From positions 8,737,454-8,801,453 of the forward strand of contig CM035353.1 of assembly GCA_020137815.1 (NCBI GenBank): a DNA stretch of 64,000 nucleotides, read 5' to 3'. The position numbers and the translations under genes are program-made. Source of the stretch: Hormiphora californensis (Eukaryota > Ctenophora > Tentaculata > Cydippida > Pleurobrachiidae). The notes beneath the pieces were generated by a model. It did not search any database. It was not told the origin of the DNA and saw only the letters and a list, made by a program, of their open reading frames with translations. How positions within the stretch are numbered: position 1 is the stretch's first letter; each line of letters opens with the position of its first letter. Positions 13,501-24,560 of the stretch are shown here, piece by piece.

Positions 13501-16500
13501 GTTGCCACTTTTTAGTTCTTTGTCGCACTCTATTCCACACCACTCCCCCTCCTCTATGTTAGTGGGTCCCACATACCGGACTGTACCTGTGTATCCTAGG
13601 GTTGCCACCCGGTCACCCACTTTAAAGGGATTTGACTGCCCGTTTTTCCTGAAACATGAACGAAATTAACATCACAGCATCCCCCCCCCATTTTGAGTCG
13701 CTTGACACTGTGACCGTGCGCTTAGAATAAAAGAAAGTGTTAACAATTCAACCCCAATTGTGAATGTGTTGTGGAATGTTACTTGACAAGGCCGGCAATA
13801 ATAGAGCGGAGGAGCTTATCGAAATCCCTGAGAGCGTGATCAAAGTCATCCATTGCAGTTACAAGATCTGCCTCCTCAATATCCATTTGAGTTGCTAACT
13901 CTGCTAAGTTTATCAAGGCAACCAACTCTGTAACCTGTAGATGGAGATGGAGGGACTTCTGATGGGTGCAGTTTGGTTTTGTTCGACCCTGTCTCACCTC
14001 GCCCCGCACGGTGAAACACCTCTTTATGTAAAGGAGAGTTAGAACATGACATTAAGTTCGGTTTTCACAATGCTTATTTGGTTATGTTGATTATCTTACC
14101 ACGCCCTCGTATGCATCGTGGAGAACTTTTGGCTTTTTGCCAGCGATCTTTATACCCTTAACGAAAGCCACCACTTGGCTGAAAAAGAACTTGAACATTT
14201 GAACCCCTTCATCAACAATTTCCTTGAAGTGGACAGCATCATCCTCTAAATCCATCAGGGTTTTCATCTATGGGGTGACGTGTTACATCACAGTTCTCAT
14301 CTGATTGAACAATGTCAATACAATATTTAGAATTTAGATTGACAAGAAACGTTTTAGACAATACCTTCCGCAGCCTGTCATAAATGCCAGCCTTGTTATT
14401 CCCGCGAATCTTCATCGCATCCTCTGGATCTTTATTCCAAGCTGATTTTATCTGAGAACCTATACTTTTCCGAGACCTTTCTCTCGTCAATCTCTTTTGT
14501 TCCTCCTTTTTATCATCCTTCTTCTTTTTCTTCTGTTTCTTTTTCTTGCCTTAATACAGCCGTGATTAGTTGTTAGACAATATAAACAAATGCTTTAATC
14601 TGCAGTATCCTACCTTTACCTTTCTTAGCATCATCTGAACTACTGTCGCTGCTACAAGATGTTCCTAACTCTTCCTTTACCTTTCTTAGCATCATCTGAA
14701 CTACTGTCGCTGCTACAAGATGTTCCTAACTCTTCCTTTACCTTTCTTAGCATCATCTGAACTACTGTCGCTGCTACAAGATGTTCCTAACTCTTCCTTT
14801 ACCTTTCTTTGCATCATCTGAACTACTGTCGCTGCTACAAGATGTTCCTAACTCTTCCTTGATCCTCTTCTTCACAACTTTTAGCACACCCGGCCAGGTG
14901 TAATCAAAGTTCAGCAGACCTGCAGGGAGGGTTGTTTACTGTCTGGCCCACAAGAGACAAGATCTATTATACCAGGACTAGTTCTACTAGGAAACTACAC
15001 ACCTGTTTCATCGCCCTTTTCAGCGGTGTCATTCTTATCACCACCAGGTCCTGTGGCCCAGTCCCTTCTATCCACGGGGCCACTCTGAACCGGACCTGGT
15101 TCCGGGCCAGTAGGGGTGACCGCTGTTACTTCCTCTTTCTCCTCTTCCTCCTCTTCCAAAGGGAGTTCTTTTTGTGCAGCGATGGGGGAGAGTTGTGTAG
15201 TGTAGCAGGGTAGTGCAGCTCCCTCGACAACCATTGGAGGAGGATGGTCCTCAACTGGTAGAGGCGTCAGGATATCTCTCTCCAGGTTCTTGATTTCATT
15301 CACTGTCACTGTGAATTAATATCATGGTAATTACTAAGAGAGAGAAAGAGAGAGAGAGAGAGAGAGTGCGTGAGAACTTGGAGAGAGATGGCACAAGAAT
15401 ACCTATAGTACTTAGTTCAGATTATGTCTGGCAGCGCCAGACCCCAACTTGATTCTCGACAATGCGCTCATATTGGGTCCAAAGCACAGATCATGGGTAC
15501 ATTTCCCGCAGCGTCAAGTATCGACAAAAGGCCACGGGTGTTCCAAATTTCCTTTGATTTTTTGGTCTATTATAGTTGACATGGGGGACCTGCCTCAACA
15601 TCCTCAGCTACCCTATTTTTGGTTGTTATGTTCTTTGAGATTTTAGGGAAAATTTCCTCAATTACGTTTGAGATTTTTGGTGATCTATTCTGGCTCCCAT
15701 TTCGAGCCCCTGTAATCCCCTGTGTGTAATACAGATTGTGTATACATTGTGTATACCTGGCAGTGAGGGTCGTTCAGCGTGGGGAAATCGCCGCATCCTC
15801 TCTTCCCTGCCGTATATTCTATCTAATATCTCGACCTTCCTCCTGGTAGTCTCATCAACACTATCGTGCCACCTGAAAACAGTCATATAATATGTATGTT
15901 GAGTGTTACAGTGGTTGTTGTATGGTTGAGCAACAGTTTAAACTGTTAAACTAGTTTTTCTAGGTATTACCTGCTTTGGAAGCTAGATTGTTGTTGTTGT
16001 GACCCAAATCCAAAAGTTCTGGCTGATTGAGCTGTAGGTGCCTGGGAAGAAGTGAGTGCCCCAGAGCTGAGACTAGACGCCCAACTTGTTCCAGAAGTGA
16101 GACGTGAGGGTGTGAGAGGTGGTATCCGGTATTGCGCTAGTTTCAACTCCATCTCTCTCTTCCCTCTTTCCATTTCACTACTAAAATTATGAGTACATTG
16201 ATTGAAAAGACTGCCTGAAGAATTGCTGTGCTGGGTATGGTTGTATTCCAAATTACTAACTAAACCTCGAGACAACCCATACTTTGAGCCACCAGACACT
16301 CCAGAACCAGAATGATTCGTTCCGAATGAACCGCTTTGTCCGATACTTGTTTCACGATGGGAAATACTCGTTGTAGTTGTACCTAACTGCTCACTGCTCT
16401 CAGAGCTACCGACATTGGGAAGATTGCCAGATTGGAGAGTGGTACTGAGGGCGGGACATGTTGATCTGTTGATGATCTCTGATCGGGCCATGGTACTCAT

Positions 16501-17711
16501 TAGTGGATCATCAGGCTCCTCCTCCTGGTAAAACACATGTTAAATAGTTTAATTTAATTAGTTACGGAAACATGTAATGTATGATATTTCTATAGCTAAC
16601 TAAATACTCCAATACTGTTATATGTGCATGTGTACCTGTAAGTTGTTGAGCCTTTCTGTAGTGTGAAGAGAGGTCATCAGCCTGCTAATTTCACTATCTT
16701 CTACAATGGTGTGTTTCCTGTCCCGCTCTGTTGCTCGTAATGGCGGAGTGCTCGGAGACAACTCAGCCTGGTAGAGGAAACAAATACTAATATTTCATAT
16801 ATTGACTATTCTACAAACATTACTGTTGTTGAAAATGTTGTTGTTACCTCTTCCTGCTGTGCAGCAAGTGGTATTTCCCGTTCAGGGGTAGTTCTGATCT
16901 CTCCAGTAGTTAACCTCATCTGTGCAGCAGCTAGTAGTGCATCCTCCGTATCAGGTGACATTTCCTTCTCAAACATCCCTTTAGATGCAGTATCATGTAT
17001 TGTGTCCTTCAATCCTTCTTCTCCTCTCCCAACCTGAGGGTCAGTTATCCCGGGCCCTCTCCCAGCCTGAGGGTCAGTTATCCCGGGCCCTCTCCCAGCC
17101 TGAGGGTCAGTTATCCCAGGCCCTCTCCCAGCCTGAGGGTCAGTTATCCCGGGCCCTCTCCCAGCCTGAGGGTCAGTTATCCCGGGCCCTCTCCCAGCCT
17201 GGGGGTCAGTTATCCTGGGCCCTCTCCCAGCATGAGGGTCAGTTATCCCGGGCCCTCTCCCAGCCTGAGGGTCAGTTATCCCGGGCCCTCTCCCAGCCTG
17301 AGGGTCAGTTATCCTGGGCCCTCTCCCAGCATGAGGGTCAGTTATCCCGGGCCCTCTCCCAGCCTGAGGGTCAGTTATCCTGGGCCCTCTCCCAGCCTGA
17401 GGGTCAGTTATCCTGGGCCCTCTCCCAGCCTGAGGGTCAGTTATCCCGGGCCCTCTCCCAGCCTGAGGGTCAGTTATCCCGGGCCCTCTCCCAGCCTGAG
17501 GGTCAGTTATCCCGGGCCCTCTCCCAGCCTGAGGGTCAGTTATCCCGGGCCCTCTCCCAGCCTGAGGGTCAGTTATCCCGGGCCCTCTCCCAGCCTGAGG
17601 GTCAGTTATCCCGGCCATGAACTGTCGATGTAATTTCTGGCGAGAGGAAAGGTCTTTGTTCGCATTGTCATACTGAATAGACAGTCGACGGAGCTTCCGC
17701 ACCGACTCCAT
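7534..17711 (-). CDS. CAP-Gly / IQ / transglutaminase-like (KY-type) protein, 22 exons
   Basis: Exons (descending): 17711-16848, 16767-16636, 16524-15971, 15872-15757, 15308-15003, 14919-14803, 14549-14365, 14267-14100, 13934-13783, 13648-13478, 13254-13131, 12860-12781, 12019-11900, 11745-11583, 11439-11276, 11157-11058, 10925-10818, 10529-10378, 10310-10192, 10027-9933, 9840-9745, 7650-7534. All splice phases agree and the sum is 1400 codons plus stop. In order: residues ~33-225, 11-residue repeats (ITDPQAGRGPG); Ser/Thr-rich and Lys-rich segments; ~875-945, CAP-Gly (KVGDRVATLGYTGTVRYVG, then RYFTCELGRGVF); an IQ motif (IQRLVRNYRARKK); ~995-1140, transglutaminase-like core with Cys (TSVCAGYANLF) and His (MRHAWNAF); then a KY-like C-terminal region. 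The usual acidic-position Asp is Glu (LLEITWAAG), so catalysis is doubtful. CAP-Gly suggests microtubule binding and IQ suggests calmodulin; both roles are family inference. Confidence 0.85.
7735..9515. mobile_element. Inverted-terminal element carrying a 62-bp satellite
   Basis: The left end carries GGGGGGTTCCAACCTATTTG and the right end (9,498-9,515) its complement, preceded on both sides by CTAG-containing flanks. Inside are CCTAGGTGG..GCACCCAC segments in two divergent copies (8,120-8,250 and 9,260-9,440) around the satellite. It fills the last intron of the CAP-Gly/transglutaminase-like gene. No transposase is seen. Confidence 0.65.
8240..9175. repeat. About 62-bp tandem repeat, about 15 copies
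   Basis: The unit combines GAATCGTATTTTCTAAGCGA, GAAATTTCCCC and GAATCGCAATTTCTTACCGA. Each unit is itself a diverged dimer of about 31 bp (CGAATCG..TTTCT..GCGAGAAA). Minus-strand frames of 60-80 residues over it are repeat translations. Confidence 0.85.
12172..12597. mobile_element. Foldback repeat with GGGTCACCTGTGACCCAAT ends
   Basis: GGGTCACCTGTGACCCAAT followed by CGTCCCCTAACGCTAAAACAG occurs at the left end and inverted at the right end (12,553-12,597). The central part has no frame. Nearby GCCTCTCAGAGGC also appears inverted inside the element at 60,877-61,937, so the families share modules. It is intronic to the CAP-Gly/transglutaminase-like gene. Confidence 0.6.
12950..13128. repeat. 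34-bp minisatellite beside a 5' splice site
   Basis: Five units of ATAGATCTCCTAAACATTGT plus GATATCTAGGGACT. Read on the minus strand the array begins immediately after the exon 11 donor (exon end 13,131; GTAAGGAGATCTATAG), and each unit repeats the donor-like segment as TTTAGGAGATCTATAG. Confidence 0.8.
14622..14867 (-). repeat. 61-bp repeat duplicating an exon end and its splice donor
   Basis: Four copies of a unit that, on the minus strand, encodes EELGTSCSSDSSSDDAKK and ends AAAG|GTAAAG, the exon 6 donor of the CAP-Gly/transglutaminase-like gene. The unit is not a multiple of three, so reading through one copy meets TAG in the next. The upstream-most donor (after 14,803) joins exon 7 in phase; the other three copies lie in the intron as decoy exon ends. 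Confidence 0.8.
17037..17612 (-). repeat. 33-bp coding minisatellite (ITDPQAGRGPG)n
   Basis: About 17-18 in-frame copies inside exon 1 of the CAP-Gly/transglutaminase-like gene. Variation is mainly G/R at the last glycine and Q/H at one site. The multiple-of-three unit, together with the intact flanking frame (MESVRKLRRL before, EEGLKDTIHD after), argues that it is translated. Plus-strand frames here are shadows. Confidence 0.85.
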
Positions 17712-17759
17712 AACGTGTGTAAACTCAGAGAGTTCTAATCTAACCTTGTTGTTGGCTAT

Positions 17760-19067
17760 TTAAGGGTACACCTCGGCGAAATTTTTGTCGAGTGCCCGCT
17801 TAGCTCACCATATGGGGTTGTAGGGCATACCCAGGGGACCTCAAATATGCAATTTTAGCCCTTAACTCGAATTCATATTTTTGCTATAGCCCCTCAAAGT
17901 TGGAAAAAATAGGACCCTAAATCGCGGTTTTTAAGGTCCCTAAATTTTAATTTCAGGGCTAGGAGGCTGAAATTTTGGGGATTTGTAGAGGATACCAAGG
18001 TGTATCAGCCCAAGCGGTGATTTTTGAAATGGTGCTCAAATTTTTGTCTGAGACCATTTTACATTTTTTCGACTTTGAGGCCATATTTGGACATGTTCCT
18101 ATGGACCGTTAAGGCTAAAAATCGGATATTTGGTGCTCCTAACAATTGTCTAAGTAGCCACAAATTTTCAGGAGGTCCGAATTTGAAATGTGGCCTACAG
18201 GTTTCTTTTTGTAAAGCACATATTTTAGGAAAACTTAAAATGGCTATATCTCAAAAACGGTAGGTCCTAGCGATCTAATTTTGTGCTAAATCGATTCAGC
18301 GGGTCTGATTTTGGGGGGGTCGTCTCTTAGACATTTTACTCTAAGTCTAACCGTTTTTTCAGAAATCGTATTTTAAGATTTGTACATGTTTAGCAGAAAT
18401 GCTTCTAGCTAGAGCTAATCTTACCTATTTCTGCTAAACGTGTACAAATCTTAAAATACGATTTCTGAAAAAACGGTTAGACTTAGAGTAAAATGTCTAA
18501 GAGACGACCCCCCCAAAATCAGACCCGCTGAATCGATTTAGCACAAAATTAGATCGCTAGGACCTACCGTTTTTGAGATATAGCCATTTTAAGTTTTCCT
18601 AAAATATGTGCTTTACAAAAAGAAACCTGTAGGCCACATTTCAAATTCGGACCTCCTGAAAATTTGTGGCTACTTAGACAATTGTTAGGAGCACCAAATA
18701 TCCGATTTTTAGCCTTAACGGTCCATAGGAACATGTCCAAATATGGCCTCAAAGTCGAAAAAATGTAAAATGGTCTCAGACAAAAATTTGAGCACCATTT
18801 CAAAAATCACCGCTTGGGCTGATACACCTTGGTATCCTCTACAAATCCCCAAAATTTCAGCCTCCTAGCCCTGAAATTAAAATTTAGGGACCTTAAAAAC
18901 CGCGATTTAGGGTCCCATTTTTTCCAACTTTGAGGGGCTATAGCAAAAATATGAATTCGAGTTAAGGGCTAAAATTGCATATTTGAGGTCCCCTGGGTAT
19001 GCCCTACAACCACATATGGTGAGCTAAGCGGGCACTCGACAAAAATTTCGCCGAGGTGTACCCTTAA
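17760..19067. mobile_element. 1.3-kb near-perfect palindrome (foldback element)
   Basis: The left end reads TTAAGGGTACACCTCGGCG and the right end is its exact complement. Arms of about 620 bp are nearly identical, with only a few differences visible (for example GTTGTAGG context ATGGGG/GTGG). The spacer lies around 18,390-18,430. Each arm holds the same 79-codon open frame, with no recognisable domain. A decayed partial copy lies at about 27,140-27,235. Confidence 0.85.
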
Positions 19068-19228
19068 CACTCCTAAAATATGGAAAAAAGGACACGTGTA
19101 AGAAAGGAGGGAAATAAAAACCACAAAAGCTCAATATATGTGTGTATGTAGTGCGCCTACAAAAAGGCTCACAAGATATAGTGTGCACAAAGCGGTATTA
19201 ACAAAGGGAGCTGATTAAAAGTCTCCTA

Positions 19229-20210
19229 CCCGGGGTAACTGTCTGCATCATCTGTTGCCCGGGGTAACTGTCTGCATCATCTGTTGCCCGGGGTAACTGT
19301 CTGCATCATCTGTTGCCCGGGGTAACTGTCTGCATCATCTGTTGCCTGGGGTAACTGTCTGCATCATCTGTTGCCCGGGGTAACTGTCTGCATCATCTGT
19401 TGCCCGGGGTAACTGTCTGCATCATCTGTTGCCCGGGGTAACTGTCTGCATCATCTGTTGCCCGGGGTAACTGTCTGCATCATCTGTTGCCTGGGGTAAC
19501 TGTCTGCATCATCTGTTGCCCGGGGTAACTGTCTGCATCATCTGTTGCCCGGGGTAACTGTCTGCATCATCTGTTGCCCGGGGTAACTGTCTGCATCATC
19601 TGTTGCCCGGGGTAACTGTCTGCATCATCTGTTGCCCGGGGTAACTGTATGCATCATCTGTTGCCCGGGGTAACTGTCTGCATCATCTGTTGCCCGGGGT
19701 AACTGTCTGCATCATCTGTTGCCCGGGGTAACTGTCTGCATCAACTGTTGCCCGGGGTAACTGTCTGCATCATCTGTTGCCTGGGGTAACTGTCTGCATC
19801 ATCTGTTGCTCGGGGTAACTGTCTGCATCATCTGTTGCCCGGGGTAACTGTCTGCATCATCTGTTGCCCGGGGTAACTGTCTGCATCATCTGTTGCCCGG
19901 GGTAACTGTATGCATCATCTGTTGCCCGGGGTAACTGTCTGCATCATCTGTTGCCCGGGGTAACTGTCTGCATCATCTGTTGCCCGGGGTAACTGTCTGC
20001 ATCATCTGTTGCCCGGGGTAACTGTCTGCATCATCTGTTGCCCGGGGTAACTGTCTGCATCATCTGTTGCCCGGGGTAACTGTCTGCATCATCTGTTGCC
20101 CGGGGTAACTGTCTGCATCATCTGTTGCCCGGGGTAACTGTCTGCATCATCTGTTGCCCGGGGTAACTGTCTGCACTCTGCATCATCTGTTGCCCGGGGT
20201 AACTGATTGC
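19229..20210. repeat. 29-bp minisatellite, about 34 copies
   Basis: Unit CCCGGGGTAACTGTCTGCAT plus CATCTGTTG, very homogeneous, with sporadic CTGGGG and TGTATG variants. The plus strand contains CGG|GGTAACTG, which resembles a splice donor, but no flanking exon is proven. It is not coding in any consistent frame. Confidence 0.9.
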
Positions 20211-20519
20211 AATACAATTGGACCCCAATTTACCGGAAAACACCAATATTAAACAAGAGCTTTACTTGTTTATATGATATCGAATTTTGAATTGTTCATA
20301 CTTTCGGACACAGTGTCAAGCGACTCAAATAGAATTGGTACTATAAAGATGTTGGGGTTAAAATTTGTCAGAGTATTTTCTAAATGGAATTCACGCTTCG
20401 ATAATAGAAGTCCATGAACGTGAAACCCCACTCATGTCACATGTGCATTCACCTAAGTACTGTACATGTTTCAGCCCTCCTCTATAATAGTTGTACTGCA
20501 GCAATACCTAATTCAATAC

Positions 20520-20873
20520 TACCTTATCAGGATCAGATGTTTGGATGCCGCATGGACTCATTATTCAACTGCTCTCGTTGGAGTTGTGATGAGACTACTG
20601 TGTCTCGGAAGTGGATCTTAAGTAAGTAATGATTCTACTTTATAGATCTCGAGAAACAGTGTCCATTAGTTAGGGGGGGGGGGCGGCTACGAGAGATATT
20701 AGCAGATTACCACCGCACAGCAATAATCAGATAATCTTCTTTCCGATTATCTACTAATTAAGAGATGGTAGCGGTTAATTTTTTCGCAGATCCATGTCTT
20801 AGTGATCTAATAGGTGCCGTGCTAATAGCACAGAACATAGCTGCAGTATACCAATTAGGGCCCCTAATTTAGG
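20520..20873 (+). other. Possible two-exon gene fragment (weak)
   Basis: TTATCAG at about 20,520-20,528 precedes a frame reading DQMFGCRMDSLFNCSRWSCD, which runs to a good donor (A|GTAAGTAATG near 20,622). A second frame begins after TTTTCGCAG (near 20,790) and joins in phase to give NPCLSDLIGAVLIAQN and a stop near 20,871. No upstream start or family is recognised. It could be a gene remnant or chance. Confidence 0.25.
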
Positions 20874-21218
20874 GGATCATAGTTAATTAGCTGATACACT
20901 AATTTTACCGTATCTGTATTCTACAGTAGATTTGTAGCTCACGTTCCAGTTTATATAGAGGTGTGCTGCTGTAGACTGATGTGCAGTGGTCTCTTAGTAC
21001 AATTAGTCTTAATTAATCACCAATAATTATATAATATTCTAGATATAAATATATCTTCATTGTAACTTTTTGCAGCAGTAGAGCCTCAACTACGAGGCAT
21101 CAACTGGCTCCACTTCGACTGCCTAATGTCATTTATACATGCAGAGAGGGGTGAAACTATTAGTTAATTAATTAAAGTTAGTTAATTAATTAAAGTTAGT
21201 TAATTGCCTGTTTTGACA

Positions 21219-21470
21219 GCAGGGTAGTGTAATGGCTAATACACTCACCTTTTATGAACTAGGTCCAGGTTCGAAGCGAACCTGGTCTAGCACATGTCGT
21301 CTAGTCCATCAAGTAAAGCTATGATTGGTAGGGACGTCTACCCGAAAGTGACACGAGTGCGTATGTTGTGGCATGGGGTAGCGCCCGGCTATGCTGCAGA
21401 GTAATCTGCACCGAAATGACCGTGGCTGAAACGCCATTGAAAGGGATATCAGCACCCCCGACACTGGATT
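21219..21470 (+). mobile_element. tRNA-derived SINE
   Basis: The head resembles a tRNA gene with Pol III boxes: A box GGGTAGTGTAATGGCTAATA and B box AGGTTCGAAGC near 21,270. It is followed by about 180 bp of unrelated body (CTAGCACATGTCGTCTAGTCC to CACCCCCGACACTGG). It is not a functional tRNA because the acceptor stem does not close. Confidence 0.55.
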
Positions 21471-22264
21471 TACCCTGTCTACCTGCTTTGCTAATTAATT
21501 GCCTGTCCTCTATTATCTAAACCCGGCCTGTATTATATAGTTGGGTCTTCGTGTTGTGTGCTCTGTAACAACAGTGTGTGCTGTAGTTCCAGATCAGCTA
21601 CGAGTCCTATAACTGCCCTGCACATCACTAGTATATATTGCCCTACTATTATACAGCTCTGTATTGGACCATCTGTAGGCCATCTACATATTTTTACTGC
21701 GTCCCCTCCTGTGGGGGCCATTATGTGGTCTGTATTTTTCCGTTTGAACATATATCAAATGGGCCGTTATTTGTTGAGTTCCCCCTTACTCAACAAGTCG
21801 TTATACTATTTGGTACCATTGCTACCTATAGGCCGTTATGATATATACTAAAGATATTGGGTCTCTCTATCGTCTAGGCTACTTGAGTATGGAACAAGGA
21901 AATAAGGGACTTTATGAAATCCAGTAGAATTGGATGTTGCGCTATAAAAGCACACCGTCCTCACAAATCCACATCAGTTTAAACCCCAGTAGTACTGCTG
22001 CTGTGGACATTCTTTACTAAACTTTTAAAGTCGTTCTTGTATCTCTCAAACTCTCTATATTTTCCCATCTTCATTGCCAATGAAGACCAATGAATTAGTG
22101 GCTCTCTATCATCACGTGTCTGACCGGGTGTGGTTAAAAGAGCTGACAACAGAGTTATATCTCTAGCTCCATCTCGCCCTCTCAAATATTGGGGGAGTCT
22201 CTCAGCTAGGGATGGGATCCAACCAGATCATCCATTAGCTGTGACACGTGTCCGTCAGACGTGT

Positions 22265-22486
22265 AACACGCTATGTGTGCTCCCCTTCTCTCTCTTTTCT
22301 CCTCTTTTCCCTTCTCTCCCCTTCTCCCCTTTCCCCTTTCCCTTCCCCTTTTTCTCTCTCCTTCTCCCTTTTTTCCCTCCTCTCTTTATCGGGCAAGGGG
22401 AAAGCGCTTATCAGTTTCCACGTGCATTTCCTTTTTTTTATGAAATTCTCCCCTCTCCCCTCTCTCTCTCCCCTCTCTTTTTCTCT

Positions 22487-22531
<45 letters not shown>

Positions 22532-23950
22532 CTCCCTCTCTCTCCCTCGTTTTTGGGGCAAAGCTAAATACCCCCATCATCCTGCGATGTTTGAAAAAAC
22601 TAAAATTTTCCCACTCCCTTGAATTTTCCCCTTCCCCCGTCTTTTGAGCCCTTTTCCAAGAGCTGGGGCACGTGCACCCCCCCAGCATCAGGGGAGTGGA
22701 AAACAATTGTGCTTTTCCCCCCCTTCTCCCTCCCCTCCCCCCCCTCTCTTTTCTCCTCTCCCCTCTCTCTTCTTCCCCTCTCTCTCTCTCTCTCTCCTCT
22801 CTCTCTCCTCTCTCCTCTTCTCTCTCTCTTTTTTCTTTTCTCTTCTCTCTCTCTCCTCTCTTCTCTCTCTTTTCTCTCTCTCCCCTCTCTCTCTCTCTTT
22901 TTTTTTTTTTTTAAGTGAAAGGGGTTATAAAACCCACTTTCTGTTCGAGTTTTGGGATATAAAGTTAGCTGCATCCTAGTATGGACTGCTCAATGTTAGC
23001 TCGGCAATATGGTTTATCAATTTGACTTGGTCGTTATAAATTTAATTATTAAAGTCGTACCTCAATAAACTGCTCATATATACCAGACGCTTTTACCCTT
23101 CCCCGGGCAGCCCGGGTTTAAATGGGGGGCCCCGACTGAAATTTTTATGCTTTATACTTGCCAAAATTTGTCACGGGAAAAATTAAGGAAAAAAATAACC
23201 TTTTTTTATTTTTTAAAAAATTCCTAATAGGAATTCATACGGATGATTAAATTTCCTGGACACTAACAATGGATATATAATATTGTCTAAAATGACATCC
23301 ATTGTAAATATGAAGCTTCCCCCCACCCTGTTTTACCGCACCCCGCCCCCCGAAAAAAAAAAAATGTAAAGGAGGGGTTTGAAAATAACAAATTATATTT
23401 TGTTAAAAATTTTACTGCAAAGTCTTTTCTCGGCCCTTTGGGCCCCCTGTTGTTGCTTTCCCCCTGTACACTTGTGGGGACGAGAGGAGAGAGAAGGGAT
23501 GGAAGAGGGGAGAGGGGGAGAGACGAGAGAAAGGGGACGAGGAGGGAGGAAAGGAGAGGAGAGGAGAGAGAAGAGGAAAAGAGAAGAGAGATGAAGGGGA
23601 GAGAGAAAAGATTTTAAGGGGGAGAGAGAAGAAAAGAGAAGATGATTTGGAGGAGAGGAGAGAGAGGAGAGAGGGGAAGACGAGGGGAGAGAGAAGGAAA
23701 AGGGGAGGGGGCCGAGAGAGAGAGAGACCCAGAGAGAGGGGAGGGGAGGAGAGAGGAGAGGAGGGAGGGAGAGAGAAGAGGGCCGGGGAGAAAGAGAGAG
23801 AGAGGGAAAAGAAGAGGGAAGGGACGGGGAGGGGGAGAAAGAAGAAAGGGGAGAGAAGAGGGGGAGGAGGAGAAGAGGGAGAGAAAGGGAGAGAGGAGAG
23901 AGGAAGGGGAGAGGAGAAAAAAAAGGGTTGTTAAAAGGAGAGTAACAATG
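22265..23950. repeat. CT-rich then GA-rich low-complexity block
   Basis: 22,265-22,915 is almost pure pyrimidine and 23,470-23,930 almost pure purine on the same strand, so the block approximates an inverted arrangement around 22,920-23,460. Long open frames of Ser/Leu/Pro or Arg/Glu/Gly are translations of this composition. Homopolymer-rich AT/GC stretches at 23,090-23,380 look like poor-quality consensus. Confidence 0.7.
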
Positions 23951-24171
23951 ATCCCGGATATATTCTCCCCGTGAAATTCTCTCACGGTATGTCAACACAT
24001 TTATTGGTAGTAGTTCTGACACGCTTCTGTAAATGTCACTTCGCATGCCCAGGAGATAGTTCCTACTGTAATTGTAGAAGAGTTCTCACAGAGCAGTGTC
24101 ACTGACACACACACACACTGTCAGACACCTTCCTGTAGAAAATGAAACGCCCATAAACATGATAATATGTA

Positions 24172-24370
24172 TTCGGACCCCTATTTACCACCCCCTTCGA
24201 TTAACAGGAGGATAACTTCCCCCGATAAATAAAATTAAAGGTATTTAAATACCTTTGCTTTTATTTATCGGGGGAAGTTATCCTCCCATTAATCGAAGAG
24301 GGTGGTAAATACAGGTCAATTGACCCCGATATACCGGGCACCCCGATCGCGATTTTCCGGGCAAAACGCC
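24172..24370. mobile_element. Decayed MITE of the CGGACCCC family
   Basis: TTCGGACCCCTATTTACC, then arms around GATAACTTCCCCCGATAAAT inverted at 24,250-24,320, followed by CCCCGATATACCGGGCACC. It is a member of the CAGTCGGACCCC family with a diverged interior, immediately before the better-preserved copy at 24,381. Confidence 0.5.
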
Positions 24371-24380
24371 ATAATATATA

Positions 24381-24560
24381 CAGTCGGACCCCGATTTAGT
24401 GGCCCCCGATTTAGTGGCACCCCGATTTAATGGCAGGATTTTTTCCCCGATATAGGAAATTAACAATATTTGACCCCGATTTAGTGGACAGTCATGGACA
24501 CCCCGATTTAGTGGACAAAACCCTTTCCCCCGAGGATGCCACTAAATCGGGGTCCGACTG
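24381..24560. mobile_element. MITE with CAGTCGGACCCC termini
   Basis: 180 bp, starting CAGTCGGACCCCGATTTAG and ending CTAAATCGGGGTCCGACTG, flanked by TA. The interior repeats CCCCGATTTAGTGG like the copy at 1547-1715. Confidence 0.8.

Noticed and set aside
16985-17633. Plus-strand frames of about 210 residues with ALSQPEGQLSR and VSYPGPSPSLR repeats
   Set aside because: They are antisense shadows of the in-frame ITDPQAGRGPG repeat, which is supported by a 22-exon gene on the minus strand.
19229-20210. CRISPR-like array (29-bp units)
   Set aside because: The units are directly adjacent with no spacers and the genome is eukaryotic; this is a minisatellite.
21219-21290. Functional tRNA gene
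   Set aside because: A and B boxes are present but the acceptor stem does not pair and a 180-bp non-tRNA body follows, as in a SINE.
22130-24046. Ser/Leu/Pro-rich and Arg/Glu/Gly-rich frames up to 217 residues
   Set aside because: They are composition effects of CT- and GA-rich low-complexity DNA.
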